A stretch of DNA of 64,000 nucleotides from Hymenobacter actinosclerus (GTDB lineage: Bacteria; Bacteroidota; Bacteroidia; Cytophagales; Hymenobacteraceae), in contig NZ_FOHS01000002.1 of the NCBI RefSeq assembly GCF_900111515.1, positions 992,001 to 1,056,000 on the forward strand, in the 5' to 3' direction. A program made the translations under genes and the position numbers. This document shows positions 34,858 through 42,568 of the stretch, one piece after another; the first letter of the stretch is position 1, and every line of letters starts with the position of its first letter. The notes below the pieces were generated by a model. The model was given only the letters and a program-made list of their open reading frames with translations, had not been told where the DNA came from and ran no database searches.

Positions 34858-35829
34858 TTATTGCCCCAGCACGATGGCAAATACCAGCGGCGCCACAATG
34901 GTGGCGTCCGACTCGATGATGAACTTGGGCGTGTCCTGGCCCAGCTTGCCCCAGGTAATTTTCTCGTTGGGTACGGCGCCTGAGTAGCTGCCGTAGCTGG
35001 TCGTCGAGTCCGAAATCTGGCAGAAGTAGCCCCACAGCGGCACGCTGGTGCGGCCCAGGTCCTGGTGCAGCATGGGCACCACGCAGATGGGGAAGTCGCC
35101 GGCAATGCCGCCGCCAATCTGGAAGAAGCCGACCGGGCTGGCTTCGGTGGCCTGCTCGGTGTACCAGCCGGCCAGGTAAATCATGTACTCGATGCCGGTG
35201 CGCACGGTGTGCACGTTCTTGATATCACCCGTGATGACGTGGCCGGCGAAGATGTTACCCAGCGTGCTGTCTTCCCAACCGGGGCAGATGATGGGCAGAT
35301 TTTTCTCAGCGGCGGCCAGCATCCAGGAGTGCTTGGGGTCAATCTGGTAGTACTGCTCCAGTTCGCCGCTCAGCAGAATCTGGTAGAAGAACTCGTGAGG
35401 GAAATACTGCTCGCCGGCCTTGTCGGCCTTCTCCCAGAACTTGAGCACCGAGTGCTCCAGGCGGCGCATGGCCTCCTCTTCGGGAATGCAGGTATCGGTT
35501 ACGCGGTTCATGTGGCGCTCCAGCAGGGCCTGCTCGTCGGCGGGCGTCAGGTCGCGGTAGTTGGGCACGCGCTCGTAGAAATCGTGGGCCACCAGGTTGA
35601 AGATGTCTTCTTCGAGGTTGGCGCCGGTGCAGCTGATAATCTGCACTTTGTCCTGGCGGATGAGTTCGGCCAGCTGAATGCCCATTTCGGCGGTGCTCAT
35701 GGCCCCGGCCAGGGTAATCATCATCTTACCGCCATCGGCCAGGTGCTTGTTGTAGCCCTCGGCCGCATCGATAAGCGCAGCGGCGTTGAAGTGGCGGTAG
35801 TGGTGCTTGAGGAAGTTGGTGATTTGCAT
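34858..35829 (-). CDS. Deoxyhypusine synthase-like protein
   Basis: 323 residues. Visible family motifs are LAGAMSTAEMGIQLAELI, ISCTGANLEEDIFNLVAH, PVGFFQIGGGIAGDFPI and ITWGKL. The last holds Lys295 at the place of the catalytic Lys329 of the human enzyme. Deoxyhypusine synthase uses spermidine and NAD to modify eIF5A, which bacteria lack. Bacterial homologues probably act on polyamines, for instance forming homospermidine, but this is not settled. It lies downstream of mrr-hslV on the same strand, across a hairpin repeat. Confidence 0.85.
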   Translation of the reverse strand: MQITNFLKHHYRHFNAAALIDAAEGYNKHLADGGKMMITLAGAMSTAEMGIQLAELIRQDKVQIISCTGANLEEDIFNLVAHDFYERVPNYRDLTPADEQALLERHMNRVTDTCIPEEEAMRRLEHSVLKFWEKADKAGEQYFPHEFFYQILLSGELEQYYQIDPKHSWMLAAAEKNLPIICPGWEDSTLGNIFAGHVITGDIKNVHTVRTGIEYMIYLAGWYTEQATEASPVGFFQIGGGIAGDFPICVVPMLHQDLGRTSVPLWGYFCQISDSTTSYGSYSGAVPNEKITWGKLGQDTPKFIIESDATIVAPLVFAIVLGQ

Positions 35830-35847
35830 TGTTGAGGTTGTCAGTTG

Positions 35848-35939
35848 TTCGTTGTCAGTTGTTAGGTATGCGGAGGCTAGTTATGTTGACTGTTGTTGCC
35901 CTCCTTCTAAACCAGAACGGCCTAACAACTGACAACGAA
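35848..35939. repeat. Inverted repeat of TTGTCAGTTGTTAGG type
   Basis: The 19-bp arms 35848-35866 and 35921-35939 are perfect inverted repeats with a 54-nt loop. Additional fragments of GTTGTCAGTTGTT precede the left arm. It fills the gap between hslV and the deoxyhypusine-synthase-like gene. Confidence 0.7.
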
Positions 35940-35954
35940 TAACTAACAACTACG

Positions 35955-36491
35955 CTATACCGGTTCCTCAATCATGAGGTTGTGGTTGGTGTAGATGCAG
36001 ATGTCGGCGGCAATATGCAGGGCGTCTTCCACCATTTGACGGGCCGTGAGGTGGGGCGCGTGCTTTTTCAGGGCCAGCGCGGCGGCCTGGGCGTACATCG
36101 AGCCCGAGCCGATGGCGGCCACATCGTTGTCGGGTTCCAGCACGTCGCCGGTGCCGGCGATGATGAGCAGCTCGTCCTTGTCGCAGACTATCATCATAGC
36201 TTCGAGCTTGCGCAGGTACTGGTCTTTGCGCCACTCCTTGGCCAGCTCGATAGCGGCGCGGCGCAGTTGGCCGTTGTAGCCCGAAAGCTTCTCCTCAAAC
36301 TTGTCGAGCAGCATAAAGGCATCGGCCGTAGAGCCGGCAAAGCCGGTGACTACTTTGCCGTCGTGCAGCTTACGCACCTTGCGCACGTTGCTTTTAGCCA
36401 CGTGCTTGTCCATAGTGGCCTGGCCATCGGCACCGAGGGCCACCTGGCCGTTGTGGCGGATGCCGAGGACGGTAGTGGAGCGGATTCTCAT
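35955..36491 (-). CDS. hslV: ATP-dependent protease peptidase subunit HslV
   Basis: 178 residues, closely matching HslV/ClpQ. A five-residue propeptide precedes Thr6-Thr7 (MRIRSTTVLGIRHNGQ); cleavage would expose the catalytic threonine. Other family motifs are ALGADGQATM, GFAGSTADAFMLL, GTGDVLEPDNDVAAIGSG and IAADICIYTNHNL. It forms the proteolytic double ring of HslUV, but hslU is not next to it here. Its ATG overlaps the mrr stop as ATGA (36488-36491), suggesting translational coupling. Confidence 0.95.
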   Translation of the reverse strand: MRIRSTTVLGIRHNGQVALGADGQATMDKHVAKSNVRKVRKLHDGKVVTGFAGSTADAFMLLDKFEEKLSGYNGQLRRAAIELAKEWRKDQYLRKLEAMMIVCDKDELLIIAGTGDVLEPDNDVAAIGSGSMYAQAAALALKKHAPHLTARQMVEDALHIAADICIYTNHNLMIEEPV

Positions 36492-37417
36492 AGTTCTTGG
36501 TCGAAGTAATCGTTGTCGAGTCTTTTAAGCAGGATGGTAGTTTCGGTACTAACTCCTACACTGTAATCTATCATCAACTGAGCAAGCTCCTGCCCGTCAA
36601 TCAGCACGAGATTGATATTGGCGGGCTTGTAGCCTCTTGCTTCGGCAGAAAACTTAGCCGTTGTGATAAACGCGCCTTTCGTTGAGCCTTTATCAAGAAG
36701 AGCACCAACGAAGGCCTGTACATCGGGCCGGCCCACTGTGCTGCCATTTTGCCAGCGTTTTGCCTGCACGTACAGTTTATCAAACCCCAAACGGTCTGCC
36801 TTAATTACCCCATCAAGCCCACCATCACTTCCGCGCTGGAAAGCTTCGCCTGCTTCGGCAAAAGAACCGCCATAGCCCATGCGAACCAGCAAATCAACCA
36901 CCAGACGCTCAAATGCCTGCCAGGGCAGTTGCTGCATTCTTTCCAGCAAATCCTGCTTCAGGGCATTATCCCACTGCTGAAAAGCGGTGTTTAATACATC
37001 ACGCGGAGAAGCATCTGAAACTTGAGCCGCCGGAGCAATAGCAGATGATTTAGCCACACTTGTCCGGCTATTTTCCTCTAATTTTTCCCGAAAATCAGGG
37101 TAGCGCTGGCGTAGAAGGGCCAGATTTATTGCAGTGGGGGCTTCGCTTAGCAGCTGCTGACCTCGCGGTGTAATTCGCAGGTAGCCGCGCCTGGTACTTT
37201 CGAGCAGGCCGGCCATCTTCAGGTATGAGCGAGCCCAGCTTATCCGGTCACGGAATATCAAGCCGCTCCCGCTTTCATATACAGCTTCGCGGTCAGCTTC
37301 GCTTAACTGCAAGGTGTCAGCTAAGTGATTGGCCGACCCGGCAATAGTATGTTCAGCATTATCACTTGCCAGGGTCAAAACTGGCAGAAGAAGTGCTTGA
37401 AAGTCTGGAATCGGCAT
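36488..37417 (-). CDS. mrr: Mrr-type restriction endonuclease (type IV)
   Basis: 309 residues. The N-terminal Mrr_N winged-helix region (about 5-95) includes WARSYLKMAGLLESTRRGYLR. The C-terminal nuclease domain (about 165-290) has FERLVVDLLVRMGYGG, then Asp202 in GGLDGVI and Gln218-Ala-Lys220 in YVQAKRW, the PD-(D/E)xK core of Mrr. Mrr cuts modified or foreign DNA. No methyltransferase is nearby. The gene is AT-richer than its neighbours, which suggests transfer. The Met at 37417 starts MPIPDFQALLLPVLTL, the usual N terminus. It overlaps hslV by four bases. Confidence 0.88.
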   Translation of the reverse strand: MPIPDFQALLLPVLTLASDNAEHTIAGSANHLADTLQLSEADREAVYESGSGLIFRDRISWARSYLKMAGLLESTRRGYLRITPRGQQLLSEAPTAINLALLRQRYPDFREKLEENSRTSVAKSSAIAPAAQVSDASPRDVLNTAFQQWDNALKQDLLERMQQLPWQAFERLVVDLLVRMGYGGSFAEAGEAFQRGSDGGLDGVIKADRLGFDKLYVQAKRWQNGSTVGRPDVQAFVGALLDKGSTKGAFITTAKFSAEARGYKPANINLVLIDGQELAQLMIDYSVGVSTETTILLKRLDNDYFDQEL

Positions 37418-37521
37418 TGCAAAGATTAGTGGTGACGCTATAAACAGTTGGGGACCTGGCCCCTCGGCGTCGTTGCCCGACAACCAAGACCCCAAGTCCC
37501 CAAGTCCCTAAGCCCCCTTGA

Positions 37522-39345
37522 TTAAATCAGCATGCGCAACGGGTCTTCGAGCAGGCTTTTGAGCGTTTGCAGGAAGGCCGCGCCGGTGGCGCCGTCGACT
37601 ACGCGGTGGTCGCAGCTCAGCGTTACTTTCATGATGTTGCCGATGGCCAGCTCGCCGTTCTTCACCACGGCGGTCTGCTTGATGCCGCCCACGGCCAGGA
37701 TGCAGGCATCCGGCGAGTTGATGATGGCCGTGAACTCGTCGATGCCGAACATGCCCAGGTTGGAGATGGTGAAGGTATTGCCCTCCCACTCGGCGGGCTG
37801 TAGCTTCTTGCTCTTGGCCTTGCCGGCCAACTCCTTCACTTCGGTGGCAATCTGCGACATGCCCTTGCCGTCGGCGTTGCGCACCACCGGCACCAGCAGG
37901 CCCTCATCCACGGCCACGGCCACGCCGATGTTGATGACGTGGTTCTGGCGGATTTTGTCGCCCAGCCACGAGGAGTTCACGGCCGGATGCTGACGCAGGG
38001 CCAGGGCCGAGGCTTTGATGACGAGGTCGTTGAAGCTGAGCTTGACGGGCGAAAGCTCGTTGAGCTGGGTGCGCACTTCCATGGCCCGGTCCATCAGGAT
38101 TTCCATCGTCAGATAGAAATGCGGGGCCGTGAACAGGCTTTCGGAGAGGCGACGGGCAATAACTTTGCGCATCTGCGACACCGGCGTATCGGTGTAGGTG
38201 CCATCGGCGGGTTGGGCAGCCGGCGCGGCAGCTGGCGCCGCTTTCGGGGCGGCCTGCTCGGGCAGGGCCGCCTTAATGTACTCCGACTGTGGAGCCGCGG
38301 CAGCCGGAGCCGTAGCAGCGGGGGCAGCAGCGGGGGCCGGAGCGGCCGAGGCCGAAACGTCCTCCAGGTCGCGCGACACGATGCGGCCGTTCTCGCCCGA
38401 GCCCTTGATGGTGTGCAGATCGATGCCTTTATCCTTGGCAATGCTTTTGGCCAGCGGTGAGGCGAAGATGCGGCCGCCATTGGCCGCCGGAGCCGCCTGG
38501 CTGGTACTGGCGCTGGTCTGGCCCGTGGCTTTGGCCTCGGCCTGAATCTCAGCGGGGCGCTCCGCGTTTTCGGTTTCCGAGCGCTCGGTGGCGGCTTCGT
38601 CGGCAGGCGAGGCGCCGGCGGCGGCGTCCTGGCCGCCGAGCAGGGCCTGTACGTCGGCTCCTTCTTCACCGATAATGGCTAGTACGCCATCCACGGGCAC
38701 GGCCTCGCCTTCTTTGGGGCCGATGTAGAGCAGCGTGCCGTCCTCGTAGTTGTCGAGCTCCATGGTCGCCTTGTCGGTTTCCACTTCGGCCAGAATATCA
38801 CCCGATTTCACCTTGTCGCCCACCTTTTTCAGCCAGGCAGCAATGGTGCCTTCAGTCATGGTGTCGCTCATCTTGGGCATCCGGATAACCGTGGCCTTTT
38901 TGCCGTTGCCGGCCGGAGCGGCCGGTTTGGCGGGCTCGGCCTTGGGGGCCGCCGGAGCCTCGGCAGCAGCGGCCGGAGCCGCCTTGGGGGCTTCGGCCGG
39001 GGCGGAAGCTTCAGCGGCCGGAGCAGCCGGAGCTTCGGCGGTTTCGCCGGCGGCGAGCTGGGCGGTTTCGGCCTGGGCGTCCTTCAGCAGGGCCGCAATG
39101 TCCTCGCCTTCCTTGCCCACAATGGCCAGCAGGCCGTTCACCACTACCGCCTCGCCTTCCTTGGGGCCGACGTAGAGCAGCGTGCCGTCCTCGTAGTTTT
39201 CGAGCTCCATGGTGGCCTTGTCGGTTTCCACCTCGGCCAGCACGTCGCCGGATTTTACTTTGTCGCCTACTTTTTTGAGCCACGCCGCAATAACCCCTTC
39301 GGTCATCGTGTCGCTCATCTTGGGCATTTTTATGAGTTCGGCCAT
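37522..39345 (-). CDS. Dihydrolipoyl acetyltransferase, E2 of pyruvate dehydrogenase
   Basis: 607 residues. Two lipoyl domains (about 3-78 and 143-220) each have the lipoylation site ETDKATMEL. Ala/Pro-rich linkers join them to the peripheral-subunit-binding domain (FASPLAKSIAKDKGIDL). The catalytic domain (about 385-607) ends with the active-site SCDHRVVDGATGAAF. E2 transfers acetyl groups to CoA. The two lipoyl domains are near-duplicates. E1 and E3 genes are not in the window. An exact -33/-7 promoter precedes the gene. Confidence 0.95.
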   Translation of the reverse strand: MAELIKMPKMSDTMTEGVIAAWLKKVGDKVKSGDVLAEVETDKATMELENYEDGTLLYVGPKEGEAVVVNGLLAIVGKEGEDIAALLKDAQAETAQLAAGETAEAPAAPAAEASAPAEAPKAAPAAAAEAPAAPKAEPAKPAAPAGNGKKATVIRMPKMSDTMTEGTIAAWLKKVGDKVKSGDILAEVETDKATMELDNYEDGTLLYIGPKEGEAVPVDGVLAIIGEEGADVQALLGGQDAAAGASPADEAATERSETENAERPAEIQAEAKATGQTSASTSQAAPAANGGRIFASPLAKSIAKDKGIDLHTIKGSGENGRIVSRDLEDVSASAAPAPAAAPAATAPAAAAPQSEYIKAALPEQAAPKAAPAAAPAAQPADGTYTDTPVSQMRKVIARRLSESLFTAPHFYLTMEILMDRAMEVRTQLNELSPVKLSFNDLVIKASALALRQHPAVNSSWLGDKIRQNHVINIGVAVAVDEGLLVPVVRNADGKGMSQIATEVKELAGKAKSKKLQPAEWEGNTFTISNLGMFGIDEFTAIINSPDACILAVGGIKQTAVVKNGELAIGNIMKVTLSCDHRVVDGATGAAFLQTLKSLLEDPLRMLI

Positions 39346-39376
39346 CTGCGTCGTCGTCGTTGGTATTGAGTAGGGC

Positions 39377-39407
39377 CAAAATTAGCCCGAAAATTCGGGG
39401 GAGCAAA
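39377..39407 (-). promoter_or_regulatory. Bacteroidota-type promoter of the E2 gene
   Basis: On the minus strand, TTTG (39407-39404), a 19-bp spacer and TAATTTTG (39384-39377) fit the -33/-7 consensus exactly. The ATG is at 39345, giving a leader of about 25 nt. Confidence 0.75.
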
Positions 39408-39485
39408 CGAAAGCTGTTTGCCGGAGCCAGCCTGGGAGATGGCGAATTTTCGCCGGCTTCCGATAGCCGTGCCTGCTTAGCTGGT

Positions 39486-39591
39486 TTATTTCACGCAGGG
39501 TCGCGGGGTGGATGAGGCAGGGTTTCGCAGTGGCCGTCGAACTACCCTGCCAGACTCGGCGCCGCCCACCCCGCGCCCCTGCGTGAAATAA
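39486..39591. repeat. Hairpin repeat with CACGCAGGG arms
   Basis: TTATTTCACGCAGGG (39486-39500) with CGCGGGGTGG (39502-39511) pairs with the complement ending at 39591. A shorter inner pair CAGGGT/ACCCTG adds to it. The unit is about 105 bp, similar in size and layout to the other intergenic hairpins. Confidence 0.65.
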
Positions 39592-39604
39592 CAACAGACC
39601 TGAA

Positions 39605-39744
39605 GCAAATTTCGAGTTCGTGAACAGGATGTAGAGACGCAACATGTTGCGTCTCGTCGTTGCTGACGTTGTTCTACTGAGCTGTTCAACGACGAGACTC
39701 CAACTAGTGCGTCTCTACATCCTGTACCGCAACCTGAAAATTGC
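39605..39744. repeat. Dispersed hairpin element, GTAGAGACGC family, complete copy
   Basis: Outer ends are 39605-39625 and 39724-39744. Stem arms ACAGGATGTAGAGACGC (39624-39640) and 39709-39725 pair exactly. The loop contains GTTGCTGACGTTG. Its outer ends recur, in reverse, in the degenerate copy at 271-335. Another member with the same GTAGAGACGC arm is at 60963-61066. Confidence 0.7.
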
Positions 39745-39786
39745 GCTAAAGCAAAGAAACCCGGCCTTCCCCTCTGAAATCCGTGG

Positions 39787-40401
39787 TCAGGCCAGGTGGC
39801 GCACGTCGAGAAAATTGCGCACCGTGAACAGCGAGCCAGTGTACTCCAGCTCGTAGAGGCCCAGGTTGTGGTGCTCGAAGTTTTCCATCTGGCTGAGCGG
39901 GTAGTGCAGCAGCTGGCACAGCAGCACCCGCATGGCCCGGCCGTGCATGCACACGAGCACCGTCTGCTCGTGAGGCCGGCTGGTGAGCAGCTCGATAAAC
40001 GGGCGCTGCCGGGCGGCCACTTCATCGGGACTCTCGCCGCCTTCGAGGGCGGTAGCCGTGTTGCCCGCCCGCCAGCTCTGGAGCACGCCGTGGTACTCTT
40101 CGTCTTCCTCGGGCGTGATGCGGGTGCCCTCGCGGGTGCCCCAGCCGATTTCGTTTAAGCCCCCGTGGGCCTCGTGGGGCAGGCCCAGGGCCAGGAACCC
40201 GGCCACCGACTCGTGGGTGCGGCGCAGCAACGAGGTATATACCTTATCGAAGGCCACGTGGCTGTAGGCGGCAAAAAAGCGCGCCGCCTGCCGCCGGCCG
40301 GCCTCGTTGAGCGACGAATCGATGCCGCTGCCCTGCACGATGCCGCGCACGTTGAAGTCGGTTTGCCCGTGGCGAATCAGGTATATTTTTTTGACGCTCA
40401 C
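39787..40401 (-). CDS. Histidine phosphatase family protein (phosphoglycerate-mutase-like)
   Basis: 204 residues. The phosphohistidine motif is YLIRHGQTDFN (R10-H11-G12). The second catalytic His lies in VLVCMHGRAMR, and TSLLRRTHESV supplies the middle Arg/His cluster. The fold fits cofactor-dependent phosphatases acting on small phosphoesters, not a dedicated glycolytic mutase, since length and loops are shorter than GpmA. Substrate unknown. Confidence 0.85.
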   Translation of the reverse strand: MSVKKIYLIRHGQTDFNVRGIVQGSGIDSSLNEAGRRQAARFFAAYSHVAFDKVYTSLLRRTHESVAGFLALGLPHEAHGGLNEIGWGTREGTRITPEEDEEYHGVLQSWRAGNTATALEGGESPDEVAARQRPFIELLTSRPHEQTVLVCMHGRAMRVLLCQLLHYPLSQMENFEHHNLGLYELEYTGSLFTVRNFLDVRHLA

Positions 40402-40467
40402 TTTCCCCCTAGTTTTGCGGTTTGGTTTCTAAAGCTACAAGCTTTTGGCGGCAAGCTGCAAGCTTTT

Positions 40468-40541
40468 GGGCTTTAAGCCACAAGCGGCAAGCTATTAGCC
40501 GTAGGTACTTGAACGAGCTTGCAGCTTGTAGCTTAAAGCCC
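40468..40541. repeat. Imperfect inverted repeat of AAGCTACAAGCTT type
   Basis: GGGCTTTAAGC (from 40468) pairs with GCTTAAAGCCC (to 40541). Across about 27 bp there are three mismatches. More GCAAGC/ACAAGC units lie just to the left (40434-40466). It fills the divergent gap between the phosphatase and menI. Confidence 0.55.
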
Positions 40542-40560
40542 GCGGCTCATTTTCCTTCAT

Positions 40561-40980
40561 ATGACTCTCGACCAACTCAAGCACTGGGTCAACACCCGCC
40601 CCACCCTAGCCGATGCGCTGGGCATCGAGCTGACCGCCCTCACGCCCGACTACCTCGAAGGCCGCATGCCGGTCGATGGCCGCACCCACCAGCCCATGGG
40701 CCTGCTGCACGGCGGCGCCTCGGTGGCGCTGGCTGAAACGCTGGGCAGCATTGCCGCCCACACCCGCCTGCCCGACCCCACCAAGCAAGCCTGCGTGGGC
40801 TTGGAAATCAACGCCAACCACATCAAAGGCGTGCGCGACGGCCACGTCATCGGCCGGGCCACGGCCCTGCACGTGGGCCGCCGCACCCAGGTCTGGGAAA
40901 TCCGCATCACCCACGAGCAAACCGGCGCTCTGGTCTGCATCAGCCGCATTACCATGGCGGTTATTGATGTGGAGAAGTGA
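40561..40980 (+). CDS. menI: Hotdog-fold 1,4-dihydroxy-2-naphthoyl-CoA thioesterase
   Basis: 139 residues, very similar in pattern to E. coli MenI (YdiI): HQPMGLLHGGASVALAET with the catalytic Glu59, then VGLEINANHIKGVRDG and the closing VWEIRITHEQTGALVCISR. It hydrolyses DHNA-CoA in menaquinone biosynthesis. Its place at the head of the menF-menD-menB genes makes this assignment stronger than the generic PaaI-type thioesterase label. The stop codon TGA is part of a GAGAAGT tandem array. Confidence 0.85.
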   Translation: MTLDQLKHWVNTRPTLADALGIELTALTPDYLEGRMPVDGRTHQPMGLLHGGASVALAETLGSIAAHTRLPDPTKQACVGLEINANHIKGVRDGHVIGRATALHVGRRTQVWEIRITHEQTGALVCISRITMAVIDVEK

Positions 40981-41011
40981 GAAGTGAGAAGTGAGAAGTG
41001 AGAAGTGAGAA
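40972..41011. repeat. GAGAAGT tandem array starting at the menI stop
   Basis: About five to six copies of the 7-bp unit GAGAAGT. The first unit encodes the last codons and TGA stop of menI. The same array type, as GAGAGGT, follows the histidine kinase at 52321. Confidence 0.8.
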
Positions 41012-41042
41012 ACGGTACGGGAATGGGATGCAAAAGGGAACT

Positions 41043-41153
41043 GTCATGCTGAGCGTAGCCGAAGCATCTCTACTGCCATGCTAACTCTGTCGTCAGGAAT
41101 TACTATTGCGGTAGAGATGCTTCGACTACGCCTCCGGCTTCGCTCAGCATGAC
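41043..41153. repeat. Hairpin element, GTCATGCTGAGCG family, between menI and menF
   Basis: GTCATGCTGAGCG (41043-41055) pairs with CGCTCAGCATGAC (41141-41153). Inner arms GAAGCATCTCTAC and GTAGAGATGCTTC extend the stem. The loop carries GTCAGGAATTACT. It is a close relative of 42430-42538. Confidence 0.75.
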
Positions 41154-41208
41154 GGCCTTTTAAGTTCTCCCCAACACTAATTCCTCCAAGCCCCTTAAAG
41201 CCCCCGAC

Positions 41209-42423
41209 ATGCTCCAAACCGTTGCCTGGAACCCCGACCTGACGCCGCCGCAACGCCTGCGGCGGCTGGTGGCGCTGGCCCTGAGCAGCGGCCGGCCGGT
41301 GGCGCTGTGGCGGCTGCCCGGCGCGGCGCACGCCCGGCTGTGCCTAAGCTTGCGGGTGGAGGCGGCCTACGTGGGGTTGCCGCCGGCGCTGGAGGCCAGC
41401 GCCCCGGCCGGTTTCGCTTTCTTCCCTTTCCAGGATTCCGACCACAACCCGCCGCTGTTTCTGCCCGCCGACCTGTACTTCGACCTGGCCCGGCCCGACG
41501 AGGTGCGCGTGAGTTCCGCCGCCGCCGCCCGGCTGCCCCAGCTGCGGCAGCAGTTCGCCGCGCTGCCCGACCCGGGCCCTTTGGCCTGGCACGTGCGGCC
41601 CCGCCACGCCCCGCGCCCCGCCACCCAGCCCGAGTACGAGGCCCTGGTGCGGGCGGGCGTGGCAGCTATGCGGGCCGGTACGGTGCAAAAAGTGGTGTCG
41701 AGCCGGGCGGTGCACCGGGCGCTGCCGGAAGGGTTTGATGCGCTGCGGGCGTTTGAGGAGTTGCAGGCCCGCTACCCCACGGCGTTTGTGTCGCTGGTGA
41801 GCGCGCCGGGGGCCGGCACCTGGCTGGGGGCCACGCCCGAGGTGCTGGCCGAGGTGGGCGAAGACCAGGTATTCCGGACGATGGCGCTGGCCGGCACCCA
41901 GCCGCTGCTGCCCGGCCACGCCCCGAGCGAGGCCATCTGGCGGCAGAAGGAAATCGAGGAGCAGGCCCTGGTGGCCCGCTACATCGTGAACTGCTTCAAG
42001 CAGCTGCGGCTGCGCGAGTACCAGGAAACCGGCCCGCGCACCGTGGCCGCCGGCGACGTGCTGCACCTGCGCACCGATTTCGCGGTGGATTTGCACAACG
42101 TGCCCTTCGCCACGCTGGGCACCGACATGCTGCGGCTGCTGCACCCCACCTCCGCCGTCAGCGGCATGCCCCGGCAGGCCGCGCTGGATTTTCTCAAGCA
42201 GCACGAAGGCTACGACCGGGCCTACTACGCCGGTTTCCTGGGCCCCGTGAACCTGCCCGAGCCCGGCGCGTCCCGCCTCTACGTCAACCTGCGCTGCCTG
42301 CAACTGCGCCCCCAGCAAGCCGTACTCTACGCCGGCACTGGCCTCACCCCCGACTCCGACCCCACCAAAGAGTGGCAGGAAACGGAGCTGAAACTTCGGA
42401 CCATTGGGGCAGTTTTGGAGTGA
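41209..42423 (+). CDS. menF: Isochorismate synthase
   Basis: 404 residues. The chorismate-binding fold is typical: VQKVVSSRAVHRAL (region of the general base Lys), TFVSLV-like YPTAFVSLVSAPGAGTWLGATPE, MALAGTQPLL, and the Mg site RQKEIEEQALVARYI. It closes with HPTSAVSGMPRQAALDFL and RAYYAGFLGPV. It converts chorismate to isochorismate, the first step of menaquinone synthesis. It precedes menD by 145 bp, a gap filled by a hairpin element. No aromatic efflux or siderophore genes suggest an alternative role. Confidence 0.92.
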   Translation: MLQTVAWNPDLTPPQRLRRLVALALSSGRPVALWRLPGAAHARLCLSLRVEAAYVGLPPALEASAPAGFAFFPFQDSDHNPPLFLPADLYFDLARPDEVRVSSAAAARLPQLRQQFAALPDPGPLAWHVRPRHAPRPATQPEYEALVRAGVAAMRAGTVQKVVSSRAVHRALPEGFDALRAFEELQARYPTAFVSLVSAPGAGTWLGATPEVLAEVGEDQVFRTMALAGTQPLLPGHAPSEAIWRQKEIEEQALVARYIVNCFKQLRLREYQETGPRTVAAGDVLHLRTDFAVDLHNVPFATLGTDMLRLLHPTSAVSGMPRQAALDFLKQHEGYDRAYYAGFLGPVNLPEPGASRLYVNLRCLQLRPQQAVLYAGTGLTPDSDPTKEWQETELKLRTIGAVLE

Positions 42424-42429
42424 AGAACT

Positions 42430-42538
42430 GTCATGATGAGCGGAGTCGAAGCATCTCTACTGCAATGCTAACCAAACGTCAGGGTTACTATTGCCCGCGA
42501 GATGCTTCGACTTCGCCTCCGGCTTCGCTCAGCATGAC
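42430..42538. repeat. Hairpin element, GTCATGCTGAGCG family, between menF and menD
   Basis: GTCATGATGAGCG (42430-42442) and CGCTCAGCATGAC (42526-42538) with inner arms around GAAGCATCTC and GAGATGCTTC. The loop contains AACGTCAGGGTTACTATTGC. It is a sister copy of 41043-41153. Confidence 0.75.
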
Positions 42539-42568
42539 ACCGTTCTTCTATCAACTCAATTACCATCC

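Noticed and set aside
41043..42538. Insertion sequence in the men genes
   Set aside because: Elements are about 110 bp, encode nothing, and show no transposase; treated as hairpin repeats.
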